Positions 21,389 through 31,200 of a stretch of 64,000 nt of DNA are shown in pieces (positions within the stretch are counted from its first letter, which is position 1; each line of letters begins with the position of its first letter). The translations under genes and the position numbers were made by a program. Below the pieces are notes generated by a model. It saw nothing but the letters and a program-made list of their open reading frames with translations, searched no databases and had not been told where the DNA came from. The DNA lies in contig NZ_CP051685.1 in the NCBI RefSeq assembly GCF_012849555.1, positions 3,906,001 through 3,970,000 on the forward strand, written 5' to 3'. Origin of the DNA: Massilia forsythiae (GTDB taxonomy: Bacteria; Pseudomonadota; Gammaproteobacteria; Burkholderiales; Burkholderiaceae_D).

Positions 21389-22309
21389 ATGAATATGCAA
21401 CTGATCCTCGGGAATTTCGCGCTGATCCTGTTCGTGGCGATGGTGATCACGGGCGTGATCTGGTGCCTGGACGTGTTCGTCCTGGCGAAACAGCGCCGCG
21501 CGCGTGCGAATGCCGCCCTGGCCGAGTACGACGCGCGCTACGCCAAGCTGAGCGCCGACGGTATCAAGGCCGACAACAACCATGGCGGCCGCGCCGCGCT
21601 GGAAGCGTCGATCCTGCGCCAGCCGACCTGGGTCGAGTACTCGGGCAGCTTCTTCCCGGTGATCGCGCTGGTGTTCGTCCTGCGCTCGTTCCTGTTCGAG
21701 CCGTTCAAGATCCCGTCGTCGTCGATGGTGCCGACCCTGCTGGTGGGCGACCTGATCCTGGTGAACAAGTTCGACTACGGCATCCGCCTGCCGGTGCTGA
21801 ACAAGAAGATCGTCCAGGTCGGCAACCCGCAACGCGGCGACGTCATGGTGTTCAAATACCCGAAGGACATGAGCCAGGACTACATCAAGCGCGTCATCGG
21901 CGTACCGGGTGATAAAATCACGTACGAGAACAAGCGCCTGACCGTGAACGGCCAGCCGGTTGCCTACGAGCCGCTGGACGATTACCTCGACGACGAGCAC
22001 CTGGCGTACAACAAGCAGTTCCTGGAAAAGCTGCCGAACGCGCCGCACCGCATCCTCAACATGGATGCGGTGCGGCCGATCAACCTGGGCGCGGTGGAGG
22101 ATTTCCCACATCACGAAAGTTGTACCTATTCCTACGATAAATTTACCTGTATCGTACCGGAAGGCAACTATTTCATGATGGGCGATAACCGCGACAACAG
22201 TGCAGACAGCCGCTACTGGGGCTTCGTGCCGGACCAGAACATCGTCGGCAAGGCTGTATTCGTTTGGATGAACTTCGGCAACTTGAAGCGCATCGGCGGT
22301 ATCCACTAA
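21389..22309 (+). CDS. lepB: Signal peptidase I
   Basis: Inner-membrane protease that cleaves Sec and Tat signal peptides. 306 residues. Two N-terminal membrane segments are seen (about 5-27 and 84-102). The catalytic Ser is in IPSSSMVPTLLVGD (about 110-123), the Lys in YIKRVIGVPGD (about 168-178), and the box E motif GDNRDNSADSRYWG is at about 269-282. The catalytic domain faces the periplasm. It follows lepA by 4 bases and precedes the DUF4845 gene by 13, a typical lepA-lepB-(DUF4845)-rnc-era block. Confidence 0.97.
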   Translation: MNMQLILGNFALILFVAMVITGVIWCLDVFVLAKQRRARANAALAEYDARYAKLSADGIKADNNHGGRAALEASILRQPTWVEYSGSFFPVIALVFVLRSFLFEPFKIPSSSMVPTLLVGDLILVNKFDYGIRLPVLNKKIVQVGNPQRGDVMVFKYPKDMSQDYIKRVIGVPGDKITYENKRLTVNGQPVAYEPLDDYLDDEHLAYNKQFLEKLPNAPHRILNMDAVRPINLGAVEDFPHHESCTYSYDKFTCIVPEGNYFMMGDNRDNSADSRYWGFVPDQNIVGKAVFVWMNFGNLKRIGGIH

Positions 22310-22322
22310 CCTGGAGAGGCAG

Positions 22323-22778
22323 ATGCGCGCAATCCAACGTGCAAGCGGCAACAATGCAGTGAACACCGGGACGTGCGTGCGGCCCGGCGGCAAGTACCGG
22401 ATCAACGCCGAGGCCGGCGTGTCGCTGTCCGGGCTGATCGTGGTGCTGGTCGTGCTGGGCGCCCTGGCGCTGCTGGCGATCAAGGTCACCCCGGCTTACC
22501 TGGAATATCGCGCCATCAAGGGGGCGATCGTCCAGGCCAAGGCCGCCGGCGGCACCGTGCGCGAGATACAAGCGGCGTTCGACCGCAACGCCGGCATCAA
22601 CAGCGTCACGTCCGTCAGCGGGCGCGATCTCTTGATCAGCCGCGAGAACGGCACGACCGAAGTCGGTTTCGCCTACGAAAAGCGTATTCCGCTGGCCGGC
22701 AACGCCAGCCTGCTGCTCGACTTCGCCGGCACCACCGACCCCAGCGGTGTGGTCGCCACGGCCGACGGCACCAAGTAA
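22323..22778 (+). CDS. DUF4845 membrane-anchored protein
   Basis: 151 residues. After an about 30-residue cytoplasmic start there is [20 protein letters not shown], one membrane segment with a type-IV-pilin-like G-x-S start, followed by an about 100-residue probably periplasmic domain ([16 protein letters not shown]). DUF4845 proteins are regularly encoded between lepB and rnc in beta- and gammaproteobacteria. Their role is unknown to me. The gene is tightly packed after lepB and about 60 bases before rnc. Confidence 0.85.
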   Translation: MRAIQRASGNNAVNTGTCVRPGGKYRINAEAGVSLSGLIVVLVVLGALALLAIKVTPAYLEYRAIKGAIVQAKAAGGTVREIQAAFDRNAGINSVTSVSGRDLLISRENGTTEVGFAYEKRIPLAGNASLLLDFAGTTDPSGVVATADGTK

Positions 22779-22839
22779 CCAGCCGTGCAGGGCGGGTAGG
22801 GATACCGGCTCGCGCCGGCCCAACCAGATTGATACGACA

Positions 22840-23706
22840 ATGAATCTTCAGTTATTGCAGACACGCCTCGGTTACACCTTCCAGGATCCCGGCCTGCTGC
22901 AGCAGGCGCTGACCCACCGTAGCCACAGCAGCCTGCATAACGAGCGCCTCGAGTTCCTCGGCGATTCGATCCTGAACTGCGTGGTCGCCTCGGTGCTCTA
23001 CGAGCGCTTCGCGGCGCTGCCCGAAGGCGACCTGTCGCGCCTGCGCGCCAACCTGGTCAAGCAGCAATCGCTGTTCGAGATCGCCCAGAAGCTGGAATTG
23101 TCGCAGTTCCTGCGCCTCGGCGAAGGCGAACTCAAGTCGGGCGGTTTCCGCCGCCCGTCGATCCTGGCCGACACGCTGGAAGCGCTGCTGGGCGCGATCT
23201 TCCTCGACAGCGGCTTCGAATCCGCGCGCGCGGTGATCCGCGCGTTCTACATTCCGCTGCTGGACTCGGTCGACCCGCGCACCCTGGGCAAGGATGCCAA
23301 GACCTTGTTGCAGGAATTTTTGCAGAGCAAAAAGATTTCGCTGCCGACCTATAACGTGGTGGCCACCCACGGCGCCGCCCATAGCCAGGAATTCGAGATC
23401 GAGTGCCTGGTGCCCAAGCTCGGTATCCAAGTCTACGGCCGCGGCGGCAGCCGGCGCGCCGGCGAGCAGGCCGCGGCGCGCCTGGCGCTGGAAGTGGCCG
23501 AACAGGCGGCGCACAAGAACCCGGCGGGCGCGCGCAAGTCCAAGCCGCGTGCGGCGCAACTGAAGCTGGCCGGCATTGCGACGGACCAAAGCGCGGAACA
23601 AAGCATCGACCGGCGTGGCGCCCAGGCCGGCGCCCAGAGCGAGCTGTCCTTGCAGGCAGACGAACACCCATCCAAGCAACACCAGGCAGGAAGCAAGCAA
23701 GCATGA
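22840..23706 (+). CDS. rnc: Ribonuclease III
   Basis: Double-strand RNA endonuclease that processes rRNA and mRNAs. 288 residues from ATG 22840. The signature [12 protein letters not shown] (about 33-44) holds the catalytic acidic residues, and a second acidic cluster is in [13 protein letters not shown] (about 109-121). The dsRNA-binding domain spans about 155-225. Family members are about 225-250 residues; here the last 50-60 residues are an extra Ala/Gln-rich tail. Start chosen by the conserved MxLxxLQxRLGYxF; the frame is open 31 codons upstream. The stop overlaps the era start (ATGA). Confidence 0.95.
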   Translation: MNLQLLQTRLGYTFQDPGLLQQALTHRSHSSLHNERLEFLGDSILNCVVASVLYERFAALPEGDLSRLRANLVKQQSLFEIAQKLELSQFLRLGEGELKSGGFRRPSILADTLEALLGAIFLDSGFESARAVIRAFYIPLLDSVDPRTLGKDAKTLLQEFLQSKKISLPTYNVVATHGAAHSQEFEIECLVPKLGIQVYGRGGSRRAGEQAAARLALEVAEQAAHKNPAGARKSKPRAAQLKLAGIATDQSAEQSIDRRGAQAGAQSELSLQADEHPSKQHQAGSKQA

Positions 23707-24752
23707 GCACCCAGAAACCCGTCGACACCGATCTCGACCTCCCGAACACCGAGCGCGATCTCCCGATCAACCAGGACGAGGGCGCTGGCGCCGATGTCGA
23801 CGCTGTTGCCGACGCTAATGCCGATGCCGGCGAGGCTGCCGGGCAAGCCGATGCCGCCGTCGCGCACGACGACAACTTCCGCTGCGGCTACATCGCCATC
23901 GTCGGCCGTCCGAACGTCGGCAAGTCGACGCTGATGAACGTGCTGATCGGCGCCAAGGTCTCGATCACATCGCGCAAGGCGCAGACCACGCGCCACCGCA
24001 TCACCGGCATCCAGACCCGCGACGACGCCCAGTTCATCTACGTCGATACGCCCGGTTTCCAGACCCGCCACGCGAACGCGCTCAACAAGACCCTCAACAA
24101 GACGGTGTCGAACACGCTGACCGCCAGCGACGTGATCCTGTTCCTGGTGGAGGCCGGCACCTTCGGTCCGGCCGACCAGCAGGTGCTCGACATGCTGCCG
24201 AAAAACGTGCCGGTGATCCTGGTGATCAACAAGTCGGACCGCATGAAGGACAAGGCGGAATTGATGCCGTTCGCCGCCAAGGTGGCCGGGCTGCGCGATT
24301 TCACCGCGATCGTGCCGGTGTCGGCCAAGCTGCGCTTCCAGGTCGACGCGCTCGAAGGCGAGATCCGCCGCCACCTGCCGCAGAATCCGCCGGTGTTCGG
24401 CCCGGACGACATCACCGACCGCAGCGAGAAATTCCTGGCGGCCGAGATCGTGCGCGAAAAGGTGTTTCGCTTGCTGGGCGACGAGCTGCCCTATACCAGC
24501 ACCGTGCTGATCGAGCAGTTCCAGCAGGAGGGCAACCTGCGCCGCATCTTCGCCGCCATCCTGGTCGAGCGCGATACGCATAAGTCGATGATCATCGGTA
24601 ACAAGGGCGCGCGCCTGAAGGAGATTTCGACCCAGTCGCGCATCGACATGGAAAAATTGTTCGGTGGTCCGGTGTACTTGGAAATCTGGGTCAAGGTCAA
24701 ATCCGGCTGGGCCGACAACGAAGCCGGGCTGCGCGCCTACGGCTACGAATAA
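23703..24752 (+). CDS. era: GTPase Era
   Basis: GTPase that binds the 3' end of 16S rRNA and is needed for 30S maturation. 349 residues. The G domain has GRPNVGKST (about 64-72), DTPGF and NKSD, and the C-terminal KH domain has [12 protein letters not shown] (about 298-309). About 55 residues before the G domain are an extra Asp/Ala-rich N-terminal extension ([19 protein letters not shown]). ATG 23703 overlaps the rnc stop codon (ATGA), which supports this start and coupling. RNase III and Era act on the same rRNA pathway. Confidence 0.95.
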   Translation: MSTQKPVDTDLDLPNTERDLPINQDEGAGADVDAVADANADAGEAAGQADAAVAHDDNFRCGYIAIVGRPNVGKSTLMNVLIGAKVSITSRKAQTTRHRITGIQTRDDAQFIYVDTPGFQTRHANALNKTLNKTVSNTLTASDVILFLVEAGTFGPADQQVLDMLPKNVPVILVINKSDRMKDKAELMPFAAKVAGLRDFTAIVPVSAKLRFQVDALEGEIRRHLPQNPPVFGPDDITDRSEKFLAAEIVREKVFRLLGDELPYTSTVLIEQFQQEGNLRRIFAAILVERDTHKSMIIGNKGARLKEISTQSRIDMEKLFGGPVYLEIWVKVKSGWADNEAGLRAYGYE

Positions 24753-24774
24753 GCCACCCTTCCGACGCTGACGC

Positions 24775-25830
24775 ATGCCCGGCCACGACGACCAACTTCC
24801 CGATGGCGCGCAAGAAGCCGGCGCCGTGTATGACGTGATGCCGGCAGCCGACGCTGCGCCAGCCGATGCTGCGGCAGCCGACGCTGCGGCAGCCGACGCT
24901 GCGCCGGCCGATACGTCTGCCACCGCCATGGCACCCACGGTCGAAGCGCCCGCCAGCGCGGCGGCACCGATCGACGCGCCGCTGTCCACCGCCGTGCCGG
25001 CATCGGTCGCCACGCCGCTGCCGACGGCCTTGCCGCTTTCGACAACGATGCCGGCGCCGGTCTCCGCTCCCGTTGCGGCGCCCGCGCGCGCCGAGCCGCG
25101 CCGCCGTCCGCCGGTACAGGGCGGCAAGGTGCTCGGCCAGCCCGGCTTCGTGCTGCACAGCTATCCCTACAAGGAAACCAGCCTGATCGTCGACACGTTC
25201 ACGCGCGATTTCGGCCGCATCGGCGTGGTCGCCAAGGGCGCCAAACGGCCGCTGTCGAAGCTGCGCGGCGTGCTGCAGACCTTCCAGCCGCTGTCGCTGT
25301 CGTTTTCCGGCAAGTCCGAACTGCGCACGCTGATCGATGCCGATTGGGTCGGCGGCATGCTGCCGCTGGAAAAGACCGCGCTGCTGTGCGGCTTTTACCT
25401 GAACGAGCTGCTGGTGAAACTGCTGGCGCGCGACGACCCCCATCCGAAACTGTTCGACCACTACGTCTCGACGCTGAACGAGCTGGCGCACGGCGAACCC
25501 GCACAAATCGCCTTGCGAAAATTCGAGCGGGCCCTACTTAAGGAAACGGGCGTCGCCGCCGACCTGACCCGCGCCACCGACACGCGCGCCAGGGTGCTGC
25601 CCGACGGCCAGTACGTGGTGGATCCGGAGCGCGGACCGCGCCGCGCCCTGGCGTCGGACAGTTGGCCGGTGGTGTCCGGCAAGACCCTGATGGACATGGA
25701 GCGCGAGGATTACAGCGATGCGCAGACCCAGGCCCAGAGCAAGCAGCTGATGCGCTTCCTGCTGGCCTACCACCTGGGCGGCGCGCCGCTGAACACGCGT
25801 CAGATCCTGATCGACCTGATGCAGTTGTAG
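24775..25830 (+). CDS. recO: DNA repair protein RecO with Ala/Pro-rich N-terminal extension
   Basis: Recombination mediator that, with RecR/RecF, loads RecA on SSB-coated DNA. 351 residues. The normal RecO body begins near residue 118 ([18 protein letters not shown]) with the OB fold, then the helical domain ([21 protein letters not shown]) and the C-terminal part ending [13 protein letters not shown]. The first about 110 residues are low-complexity Ala/Pro/Asp/Thr sequence encoded partly by 15-bp tandem repeats. The true start could be later, but no strong internal start with a ribosome site is obvious. It follows era by 22 bases in the usual rnc-era-recO-pdxJ-acpS order. Confidence 0.9.
   Translation: MPGHDDQLPDGAQEAGAVYDVMPAADAAPADAAAADAAAADAAPADTSATAMAPTVEAPASAAAPIDAPLSTAVPASVATPLPTALPLSTTMPAPVSAPVAAPARAEPRRRPPVQGGKVLGQPGFVLHSYPYKETSLIVDTFTRDFGRIGVVAKGAKRPLSKLRGVLQTFQPLSLSFSGKSELRTLIDADWVGGMLPLEKTALLCGFYLNELLVKLLARDDPHPKLFDHYVSTLNELAHGEPAQIALRKFERALLKETGVAADLTRATDTRARVLPDGQYVVDPERGPRRALASDSWPVVSGKTLMDMEREDYSDAQTQAQSKQLMRFLLAYHLGGAPLNTRQILIDLMQL
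24844..24903 (+). repeat. 15-bp tandem repeats inside recO
   Basis: Four copies of a 15-base unit (GCAGCCGACGCTGCG, one copy with three changes) encode AADAA-type peptide repeats in the RecO N-terminal extension. Copy number change would be in frame. Confidence 0.85.
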
Positions 25831-25863
25831 ACTGCCGTCGTAGATACACTAAGAGAAAAAACC

Positions 25864-26637
25864 ATGAGCTTCCTGCAGCCCGCCGGCCCGGTCATCGACC
25901 TGGGCGTGAACATCGACCACATCGCCACCGTGCGCAACGCGCGCGGCACCGTCTACCCGGACCCGCTGCGCGCCGCGCTGCTGGCCGAGCAGGCCGGCGC
26001 CGACCTGATCACGCTGCACCTGCGCGAGGACCGGCGTCACATCAAGGATGCCGACGTGCTGGCGATCCGCCCGGCGCTGGCCACGCGCATGAACCTGGAA
26101 GCCGCGGTGACCCAGGAAATGATCGACTTCGCCTGCAAGGTGAAGCCGCAGGACGTGTGCCTGGTGCCCGAGCGGCGCGAGGAAGTCACCACCGAGGGCG
26201 GCCTGGACGTGATCCGCTACCAGAAGGAAGTCGAGGCCGCGATCCGCCAGCTGAAGGGAGAAGGCATCCGCGTGTCGCTGTTCATCGATGCCGACGAACA
26301 GCAGATTGCCGCCGCCGCCGCCGCCGGCGCGCCGGTGATCGAACTGCACACCGGCCGCTATGCCGAGGCCGAAGGCGAAGCCGAGCTGGCGCACGAGCTG
26401 GAGCGCATCGAGGCCGGCGTGCGCGCCGGCGTCCGGCACGGCCTGCGCGTGAACGCCGGCCACGGCCTGCACTACACCAACGTGCAGCCGATCGCCGCCA
26501 TTCCCGACATCCACGAGCTGAACATCGGCCACGCCATCGTCGCCCACGCGCTGTTCGCCGGCTTCGAGAACGCGGTGCGCGAGATGAAGGCGATCATGGT
26601 GGCGGCGCGCCTGGGCACCCGCTACATTGGCAAATGA
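25864..26637 (+). CDS. pdxJ: Pyridoxine 5'-phosphate synthase
   Basis: Condenses 3-amino-1-hydroxyacetone 1-phosphate with deoxyxylulose 5-phosphate to give pyridoxine 5'-phosphate, the last ring-forming step of vitamin B6 synthesis. 257 residues, TIM barrel. Visible: [16 protein letters not shown] (about 12-27), [10 protein letters not shown] (about 54-63), [10 protein letters not shown] (about 161-170) and GHGLHYTNV near 200. It follows recO by 33 bases and precedes acpS by 7, the conserved recO-pdxJ-acpS arrangement. Confidence 0.96.
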   Translation: MSFLQPAGPVIDLGVNIDHIATVRNARGTVYPDPLRAALLAEQAGADLITLHLREDRRHIKDADVLAIRPALATRMNLEAAVTQEMIDFACKVKPQDVCLVPERREEVTTEGGLDVIRYQKEVEAAIRQLKGEGIRVSLFIDADEQQIAAAAAAGAPVIELHTGRYAEAEGEAELAHELERIEAGVRAGVRHGLRVNAGHGLHYTNVQPIAAIPDIHELNIGHAIVAHALFAGFENAVREMKAIMVAARLGTRYIGK

Positions 26638-26644
26638 GCGGCAA

Positions 26645-27067
26645 ATGAGCACGATCTACGGCATCGGCACCGACATCGTCCAGATCTCGCGCGTCGAGGC
26701 GGCGCTGGCGCGCAGCGGCGAGCGCTTCGCCGAAAAGATCCTGGGTCCGCAGGAACTGGAAAAGTACCACGCACGGCGCGCCAAGAACGCCGTGCGCGGC
26801 CTGCGCTTCCTGGCCACCCGCTTCTCGGCCAAGGAAGCGTTTTCCAAGGCGATCGGCATGGGCATGCGCATGCCGATGACCTGGCGCGCGGCGCAGATGC
26901 TGAATGCGCCGAGCGGCAAGCCGACCATTGTCTGCAGCGGCGCGCTGGAAGAATTCATGCGCGCCAACCGGCTCAGCGCCCAGGTGACGATCAGCGACGA
27001 AGCCGACTACGGCGTCGCCTTCGTCATCGTCACCCAGGCGCCGCCAGAACCAGAACCAACCAGGTAA
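26645..27067 (+). CDS. acpS: Holo-ACP synthase
   Basis: Transfers 4'-phosphopantetheine from CoA to Ser37 of ACP. 140 residues. The N-terminal [15 protein letters not shown] carries the metal-binding Asp, and [17 protein letters not shown] carries the conserved Glu/Lys. Start chosen at ATG 26645, just after the pdxJ stop, because the protein begins [11 protein letters not shown]. This is the group I (fatty-acid) PPTase; the large NRPSs further on would usually need a separate Sfp-type enzyme, which is not in the window. Confidence 0.95.
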   Translation: MSTIYGIGTDIVQISRVEAALARSGERFAEKILGPQELEKYHARRAKNAVRGLRFLATRFSAKEAFSKAIGMGMRMPMTWRAAQMLNAPSGKPTIVCSGALEEFMRANRLSAQVTISDEADYGVAFVIVTQAPPEPEPTR

Positions 27068-27074
27068 AACGCAC

Positions 27075-29411
27075 GTGACCAAGGAAGTTCAAACAGCAGC
27101 CGGCCAGGCGGAGCAGGGCCTGCCGGCGTCCGTACCGGAGCAGGCGGCGTCGACGCAGCCTGCCGTACCCGCGCATATCGATTCCGCCACGAACGGCATC
27201 CCGGCTGCGCCGCACTCGCACGCACCCGGCAAGCAGGCAGCCGATGAGCAGGTGGCCGACGAGCAGGCGCCCGACGAGCAGGTGCGCGACAGCGCATCCG
27301 GCCTGGGCGCGCAGGCCTACGTACGCGCCGCCCAGGCCGGATCCGTTGATCCGGCCGGCGCATCTGTTCCCGCAGCCGGGGTGCCTGCCGCAGCGGCTGC
27401 CACGCCCGCCGGCAAGGCCAGGGGCAGGCCCAAGGCCGCCGCGCGTGCCGCCGATGATGCCGGCGCCGAGGCCGATGCGGCGGCGCGCGTCCGCCCCGAC
27501 ACCCGCCGCGTGCTGAAGGAAGAGCTGACCGCGACGCTGGCCAACGACGCCGGCGCCAAGGCCAGTCCATCGGCGCGCGAGCAGGTGCTGGCCACGGTCG
27601 CGAAACTCCCCGGCCTGCCGGGCGTGTACCGCTATTTCGACGGCGCCGACCAGGTGCTGTACGTCGGCAAGGCGCGCAACCTCAAGAACCGCGTGTCGAG
27701 CTACTTCCAGAAAAACCTGTCGAGCCCGCGTATCGCGATGATGGTGCAGCAGATCGCGCGCCTGGAGACCACCGTCACCAGCAGCGAGGCCGAGGCGCTG
27801 ATCCTGGAAAACAACCTGATCAAGACGCTCAAGCCGCGCTACAACATCCTGTTTCGCGATGATAAATCGTATCCGTATTTGAAAATCAGCGGTGGCGAGG
27901 CGCCGCGCATGGCGTATTACCGCGGCGCGCTGGACAAGAAAAACCAGTACTTCGGCCCGTTCCCGAGCGCCTGGGCGGTCAAGGAATCGATGCAGCTGCT
28001 GCAGAAGGTGTTCATGCTGCGCACCTGCGAGGACAGCGTGTACGCCAACCGCACGCGGCCCTGCCTGCTGCACCAGATCGGCCGCTGCAGCGGTCCCTGC
28101 GTCGACCTGATCGCGCCCGAGGATTACCGGCGCGACGTCGACAACGCCTCGAAATTCCTGCGCGGACGCCAGAACGAGGTGATGGAAGAGCTGGAAAAGA
28201 AGATGCTCGATTTCGCCATGGAGCTCAAGTTCGAGCGCGCCGCCGGCGTGCGCAACCAGATCCAGGCGCTGTCGCGCGTGCTGCACGCGCAAAGCATGGA
28301 GACGACCGGCGACGCCGACGTCGACGTCATCGCCGTGGTGGTGCAGGGCGGGCGCGCCTGCGTCAACCTGGCGATGGTGCGCGGCGGCCGCCACCTGGGC
28401 GACCGCGCCTATTTCCCCTCTCACGTCAACGAGGCCATCGGCGAGAACCTGGGCGAGAGTTCGCTCGAAGTCGAGGTGCTGGCCGCCTTCCTGGCCCAGC
28501 ACTACGCCGACAAGTTCATCCCGGCCACGCTGATCTTGAACGTTGACTTCGACATGCCGGAACTGATCGTGGCGCTGACCGAGCAGTGCGGCCACCGCAT
28601 CAACCTGGTGTTCCAACCGCAGGGCCAGCGCCGCCAGTGGCTGGAGATGGCCTGCAAGGGCGCCGAGATCTCGCTGGCGCGCCTGCTGTCCGAGCAGGGC
28701 TCGCAACAGTCGCGCACGCGCGCGATGGCCGAGGTGCTGGGGCTGGACAGCGAAGACCTCGACCAGATCCGCATCGAATGCTTCGACATCAGCCACACCG
28801 GCGGCGAAGCGACGCAAGCCTCGTGCGTGGTGTTCCACCATCACCAGATGCAGAACGGAGAGTATCGCCGCTACAACATCAACGGCATCACGCCGGGCGA
28901 CGACTACGCGGCGATGCGCCAGGTGCTGACGCGGCGCTACGAAAAGGTGGCGGGCGGCGACGGCGTGATGCCGGACATCGCCCTGATCGACGGCGGCCGC
29001 GGCCAGGTCGAGATGGCGCGCCAGGTATTTTCCGAGCTGGGCCTGGACGTGAGCGCGATCGTCGGCGTGGCGAAGGGGGAGGGCCGCCGCGTCGGCCTGG
29101 AAACGCTGATCTTCGCCGACGGCCGGCCGCCGCAGGAACTGGGCAAGGAATCGGCGGCGCTGATGCTGGTGGCCATGATCCGCGACGAAGCGCACCGCTT
29201 CGCCATCACCGGCATGCGCGCCAAGCGCGCCAAGGCGCGGCAAGCCTCGCGCCTGGAAGAGATCGAAGGCATCGGCGCCAAGCGCAGGCAGCGGCTGCTG
29301 GCGCGCTTCGGCGGCTTGCGCGGCGTGGTCGACGCCAGTGTGGAAGACCTGATGTCGGTGGAAGGGATTTCCAGCACGCTGGCCGAGGAAATCTACCGCC
29401 AGCTGCACTAA
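27075..29411 (+). CDS. uvrC: UvrABC system protein C with long N-terminal extension
   Basis: Nuclease subunit that makes the 3' and 5' incisions around DNA lesions. 778 residues from GTG 27075; the family is about 600-620. The normal protein begins near residue 175: GIY-YIG domain ([23 protein letters not shown]), then the UVR motif ([15 protein letters not shown], about 390-405), the RNase H-like domain ([13 protein letters not shown], about 565-577) and a C-terminal helix-hairpin-helix pair ([29 protein letters not shown]). The first about 170 residues are Ala-rich and low complexity; an in-frame GTG at 27510 is an alternative start. It follows acpS by 7 bases. Confidence 0.92.
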   Translation: MTKEVQTAAGQAEQGLPASVPEQAASTQPAVPAHIDSATNGIPAAPHSHAPGKQAADEQVADEQAPDEQVRDSASGLGAQAYVRAAQAGSVDPAGASVPAAGVPAAAAATPAGKARGRPKAAARAADDAGAEADAAARVRPDTRRVLKEELTATLANDAGAKASPSAREQVLATVAKLPGLPGVYRYFDGADQVLYVGKARNLKNRVSSYFQKNLSSPRIAMMVQQIARLETTVTSSEAEALILENNLIKTLKPRYNILFRDDKSYPYLKISGGEAPRMAYYRGALDKKNQYFGPFPSAWAVKESMQLLQKVFMLRTCEDSVYANRTRPCLLHQIGRCSGPCVDLIAPEDYRRDVDNASKFLRGRQNEVMEELEKKMLDFAMELKFERAAGVRNQIQALSRVLHAQSMETTGDADVDVIAVVVQGGRACVNLAMVRGGRHLGDRAYFPSHVNEAIGENLGESSLEVEVLAAFLAQHYADKFIPATLILNVDFDMPELIVALTEQCGHRINLVFQPQGQRRQWLEMACKGAEISLARLLSEQGSQQSRTRAMAEVLGLDSEDLDQIRIECFDISHTGGEATQASCVVFHHHQMQNGEYRRYNINGITPGDDYAAMRQVLTRRYEKVAGGDGVMPDIALIDGGRGQVEMARQVFSELGLDVSAIVGVAKGEGRRVGLETLIFADGRPPQELGKESAALMLVAMIRDEAHRFAITGMRAKRAKARQASRLEEIEGIGAKRRQRLLARFGGLRGVVDASVEDLMSVEGISSTLAEEIYRQLH

Positions 29412-29567
29412 CCCGGCGCGTAAACACGCGGATTCCTGCGCCCAGCCGAACTGGTTTAAAAGGCAAGAGCCATGTAGACTAGCGGCGCGCGGCCGGCAGC
29501 AGCCGACCGCGCGCCGCGCGCATTTCCGAAGTCAATCAAGACCAGATCAAGATCCTCGACTCATCAC

Positions 29568-30149
29568 ATGCCTTTCAACATCCCGATTCTCCTGACCTGG
29601 TTACGCGTCGCACTGATTCCCCTGGTTGTCGGCGTATACTATCTCCCCGCCCACTGGCTGCCGCTGGCGGACCGCAACTTGGCGGCGACGCTGGTGTTCA
29701 TCGTCGCCGCCGTCACCGACTGGTTCGACGGCTACCTGGCGCGCCGCTGGAACCAGACCTCGGCCTTCGGCGCCTTCCTCGACCCGGTGGCCGACAAGCT
29801 GATGGTGGCCGGCGCGCTGCTGGTGCTGGTGCAGCTGGGCCGCGTGAACGCGATCATCGCCTTCATCATCATCGGCCGAGAAATCACGATTTCCGCGTTG
29901 CGCGAATGGATGGCCGAGATCGGCGCACGCAAGTCGGTGGCGGTGAATTCGCTCGGCAAGATCAAGACCGCCGCGCAGATGGTCGCCATTCCGATGCTGC
30001 TGTTCCACGATGCGCTGTTCGGCTTCCTCGACATGCACCTGGCGGGCGAGATCCTGCTGTGGATCGCCGGCGTGCTGACGGTGTGGTCGATGTTCTACTA
30101 CCTGCGCCGCGCATGGCCGCTCATCAAGGAAAAGTCGGGTCCGCAATAG
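29568..30149 (+). CDS. pgsA: CDP-diacylglycerol-glycerol-3-phosphate 3-phosphatidyltransferase
   Basis: Integral membrane enzyme that makes phosphatidylglycerophosphate, precursor of phosphatidylglycerol and cardiolipin. 193 residues with several membrane segments. The CDP-alcohol phosphatidyltransferase signature D-x2-D-G-x2-A-R-x8-G-x3-D-x3-D is visible from DWFDGYLARR to AFLDPVADK (about residues 49-74). The 156-base gap to uvrC leaves room for a promoter, but uvrC-pgsA order is common. A strong promoter for tRNA genes lies just after the stop. Confidence 0.95.
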   Translation: MPFNIPILLTWLRVALIPLVVGVYYLPAHWLPLADRNLAATLVFIVAAVTDWFDGYLARRWNQTSAFGAFLDPVADKLMVAGALLVLVQLGRVNAIIAFIIIGREITISALREWMAEIGARKSVAVNSLGKIKTAAQMVAIPMLLFHDALFGFLDMHLAGEILLWIAGVLTVWSMFYYLRRAWPLIKEKSGPQ

Positions 30150-30180
30150 GGCGAGTAGAAAACTTTCTAACGAGTCATCC

Positions 30181-30208
30181 TTGACAGGGTGCTCAGCATC
30201 TCTATAAT
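30181..30208 (+). promoter_or_regulatory. Consensus sigma-70 promoter for the tRNA cluster
   Basis: TTGACA (30181-30186), 16 bases, TATAAT (30203-30208). Both hexamers are perfect. The first tRNA-Gly begins 54 bases downstream. Confidence 0.88.
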
Positions 30209-30261
30209 GCCTGCCTGTTGCGAACGAAACGTTGTCAAAACAGCGCAGCAAACGAAACGAA

Positions 30262-30337
30262 GCGGGAGTAGCTCAGTTGGTAGAGCGCAACCTTGCCAAG
30301 GTTGAGGTCGAGAGTTCGAGACTCTTCTCCCGCTCCA
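30262..30337 (+). tRNA. tRNA-Gly(GCC), copy 1
   Basis: 76 bases with a full cloverleaf: 7-bp acceptor stem GCGGGAG/CTCCCGC, D arm, anticodon stem CAACC/GGTTG around TTGCCAA (anticodon GCC at 30295-30297), T arm with TTCGA, and encoded CCA. First of five identical copies. Confidence 0.97.
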
Positions 30338-30423
30338 GCGTTTGCAGGTCGAAAGCAATAACGCAGCAAACGGTTCTCTTGGAAAGCAGTCGAAAATCTG
30401 AGATAATCGCAAGTTCCAGCGAC

Positions 30424-30499
30424 GCGGGAGTAGCTCAGTTGGTAGAGCGCAACCTTGCCAAGGTTGAGGTCGAGAGTTCGAGACTCTTCTCCCGCTCCA
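30424..30499 (+). tRNA. tRNA-Gly(GCC), copy 2
   Basis: Identical in all 76 bases to copy 1, with encoded CCA. The 86-base spacer before it is not similar to the other spacers. Confidence 0.97.
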
Positions 30500-30542
30500 G
30501 TAAAAGCTGGTGCAGCAGTACAAGCAGTTTGAAAGACTCCAT

Positions 30543-30618
30543 GCGGGAGTAGCTCAGTTGGTAGAGCGCAACCTTGCCAAGGTTGAGGTCGAGAGTTCGA
30601 GACTCTTCTCCCGCTCCA
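30543..30618 (+). tRNA. tRNA-Gly(GCC), copy 3
   Basis: Identical to copy 1; preceded by a 43-base spacer. Confidence 0.97.
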
Positions 30619-30647
30619 GGTTTCGGTAGTAAGGTAGTAGTGCAGAT

Positions 30648-30723
30648 GCGGGAGTAGCTCAGTTGGTAGAGCGCAACCTTGCCAAGGTTGAGGTCGAGAG
30701 TTCGAGACTCTTCTCCCGCTCCA
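30648..30723 (+). tRNA. tRNA-Gly(GCC), copy 4
   Basis: Identical to copy 1; preceded by a 29-base spacer. Confidence 0.97.
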
Positions 30724-30769
30724 AGCAGTAGAGCGGTAACGGTATAAACAGTTTGGTCGTACACTCCAC

Positions 30770-30845
30770 GCGGGAGTAGCTCAGTTGGTAGAGCGCAACC
30801 TTGCCAAGGTTGAGGTCGAGAGTTCGAGACTCTTCTCCCGCTCCA
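30770..30845 (+). tRNA. tRNA-Gly(GCC), copy 5
   Basis: Identical to copy 1; preceded by a 46-base spacer and followed 75 bases later by tRNA-Cys. Confidence 0.97.
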
Positions 30846-30920
30846 ATTTCAGGAAAGTGTCCACTTTCCGTGTCGGTCTGGTTCATAACCGGTCAGGTCG
30901 GCATCGTCAGCGTCACCTCG

Positions 30921-30994
30921 GGCGAGGTAGCAAAGCGGTTATGCAGCGGCCTGCAAAGCCGTGTAGACGGGTTCGACTCCCGTCCTCGCCTCCA
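30921..30994 (+). tRNA. tRNA-Cys(GCA)
   Basis: 74 bases: acceptor GGCGAGG/CCTCGCC, anticodon loop CTGCAAA (GCA), T loop TTCGACT, encoded CCA. Its 3' 48 bases recur at 42860-42907, so it is the integration site of the island that follows. Confidence 0.96.
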
Positions 30995-30995
30995 T
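30947..30995 (+). repeat. attL: left 49-bp direct repeat of the tRNA-Cys island
   Basis: From the anticodon stem (CGGCCTGCAAAGCC...) through the CCA end plus one T. It matches 42860-42908 at all 49 positions, while flanking bases differ (gcag before the left copy, aaaa before the right). Confidence 0.9.
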
Positions 30996-31026
30996 CCTGT
31001 CTTTTTGTCCCGCACATAGTTTTGGT

Positions 31027-31200
31027 TCAGGTCAAATCGTATTTCTCATTTAGAACAAGTTCTGCAATCTTGGCTCGTAAGTTTTTTGAAACTGGACGTA
31101 GCAATTCTAGCCCTAGCGCCATCATCCCATTTAATGCATCACAAATACCCATAGTGAATGCTTGACGTAGTGAGCCATCACATACGTGTGACAGCGAGTT
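31027..31200 (-). pseudogene. Possible 3' remnant of an unidentified gene
   Basis: On the minus strand about 55 codons ending at 31027 translate to a natural-looking sequence (for example CDGSLRQAFTMGICDALNGM and LLRPVSKNLRAKIAELV). Its upstream end runs into the 3' end of the AraC-type gene in another frame. Composition is AT-richer than neighbours. It might be the tail of a gene cut when the cargo was inserted. I do not recognise the family, and it could be chance. Confidence 0.25.

Noticed and set aside
26645..27067. AcpS as the phosphopantetheinyl transferase for the NRPSs
   Set aside because: It is the short group I enzyme in its conserved pdxJ-acpS position; NRPS carrier domains usually need an Sfp-type enzyme, probably encoded outside the window.
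30262..30845. Regularly spaced identical 76-base repeats resembling a CRISPR array
   Set aside because: Each repeat folds as a full tRNA-Gly with encoded CCA; spacer lengths vary from 29 to 86 bases and there are no cas genes.
30167..30886. Several open frames across the tRNA cluster with the repeated peptide EESRTLDLNLGKVALYQLSYSR
   Set aside because: These are translations of the tRNA-Gly genes on the minus strand, a well-known false-protein artefact.
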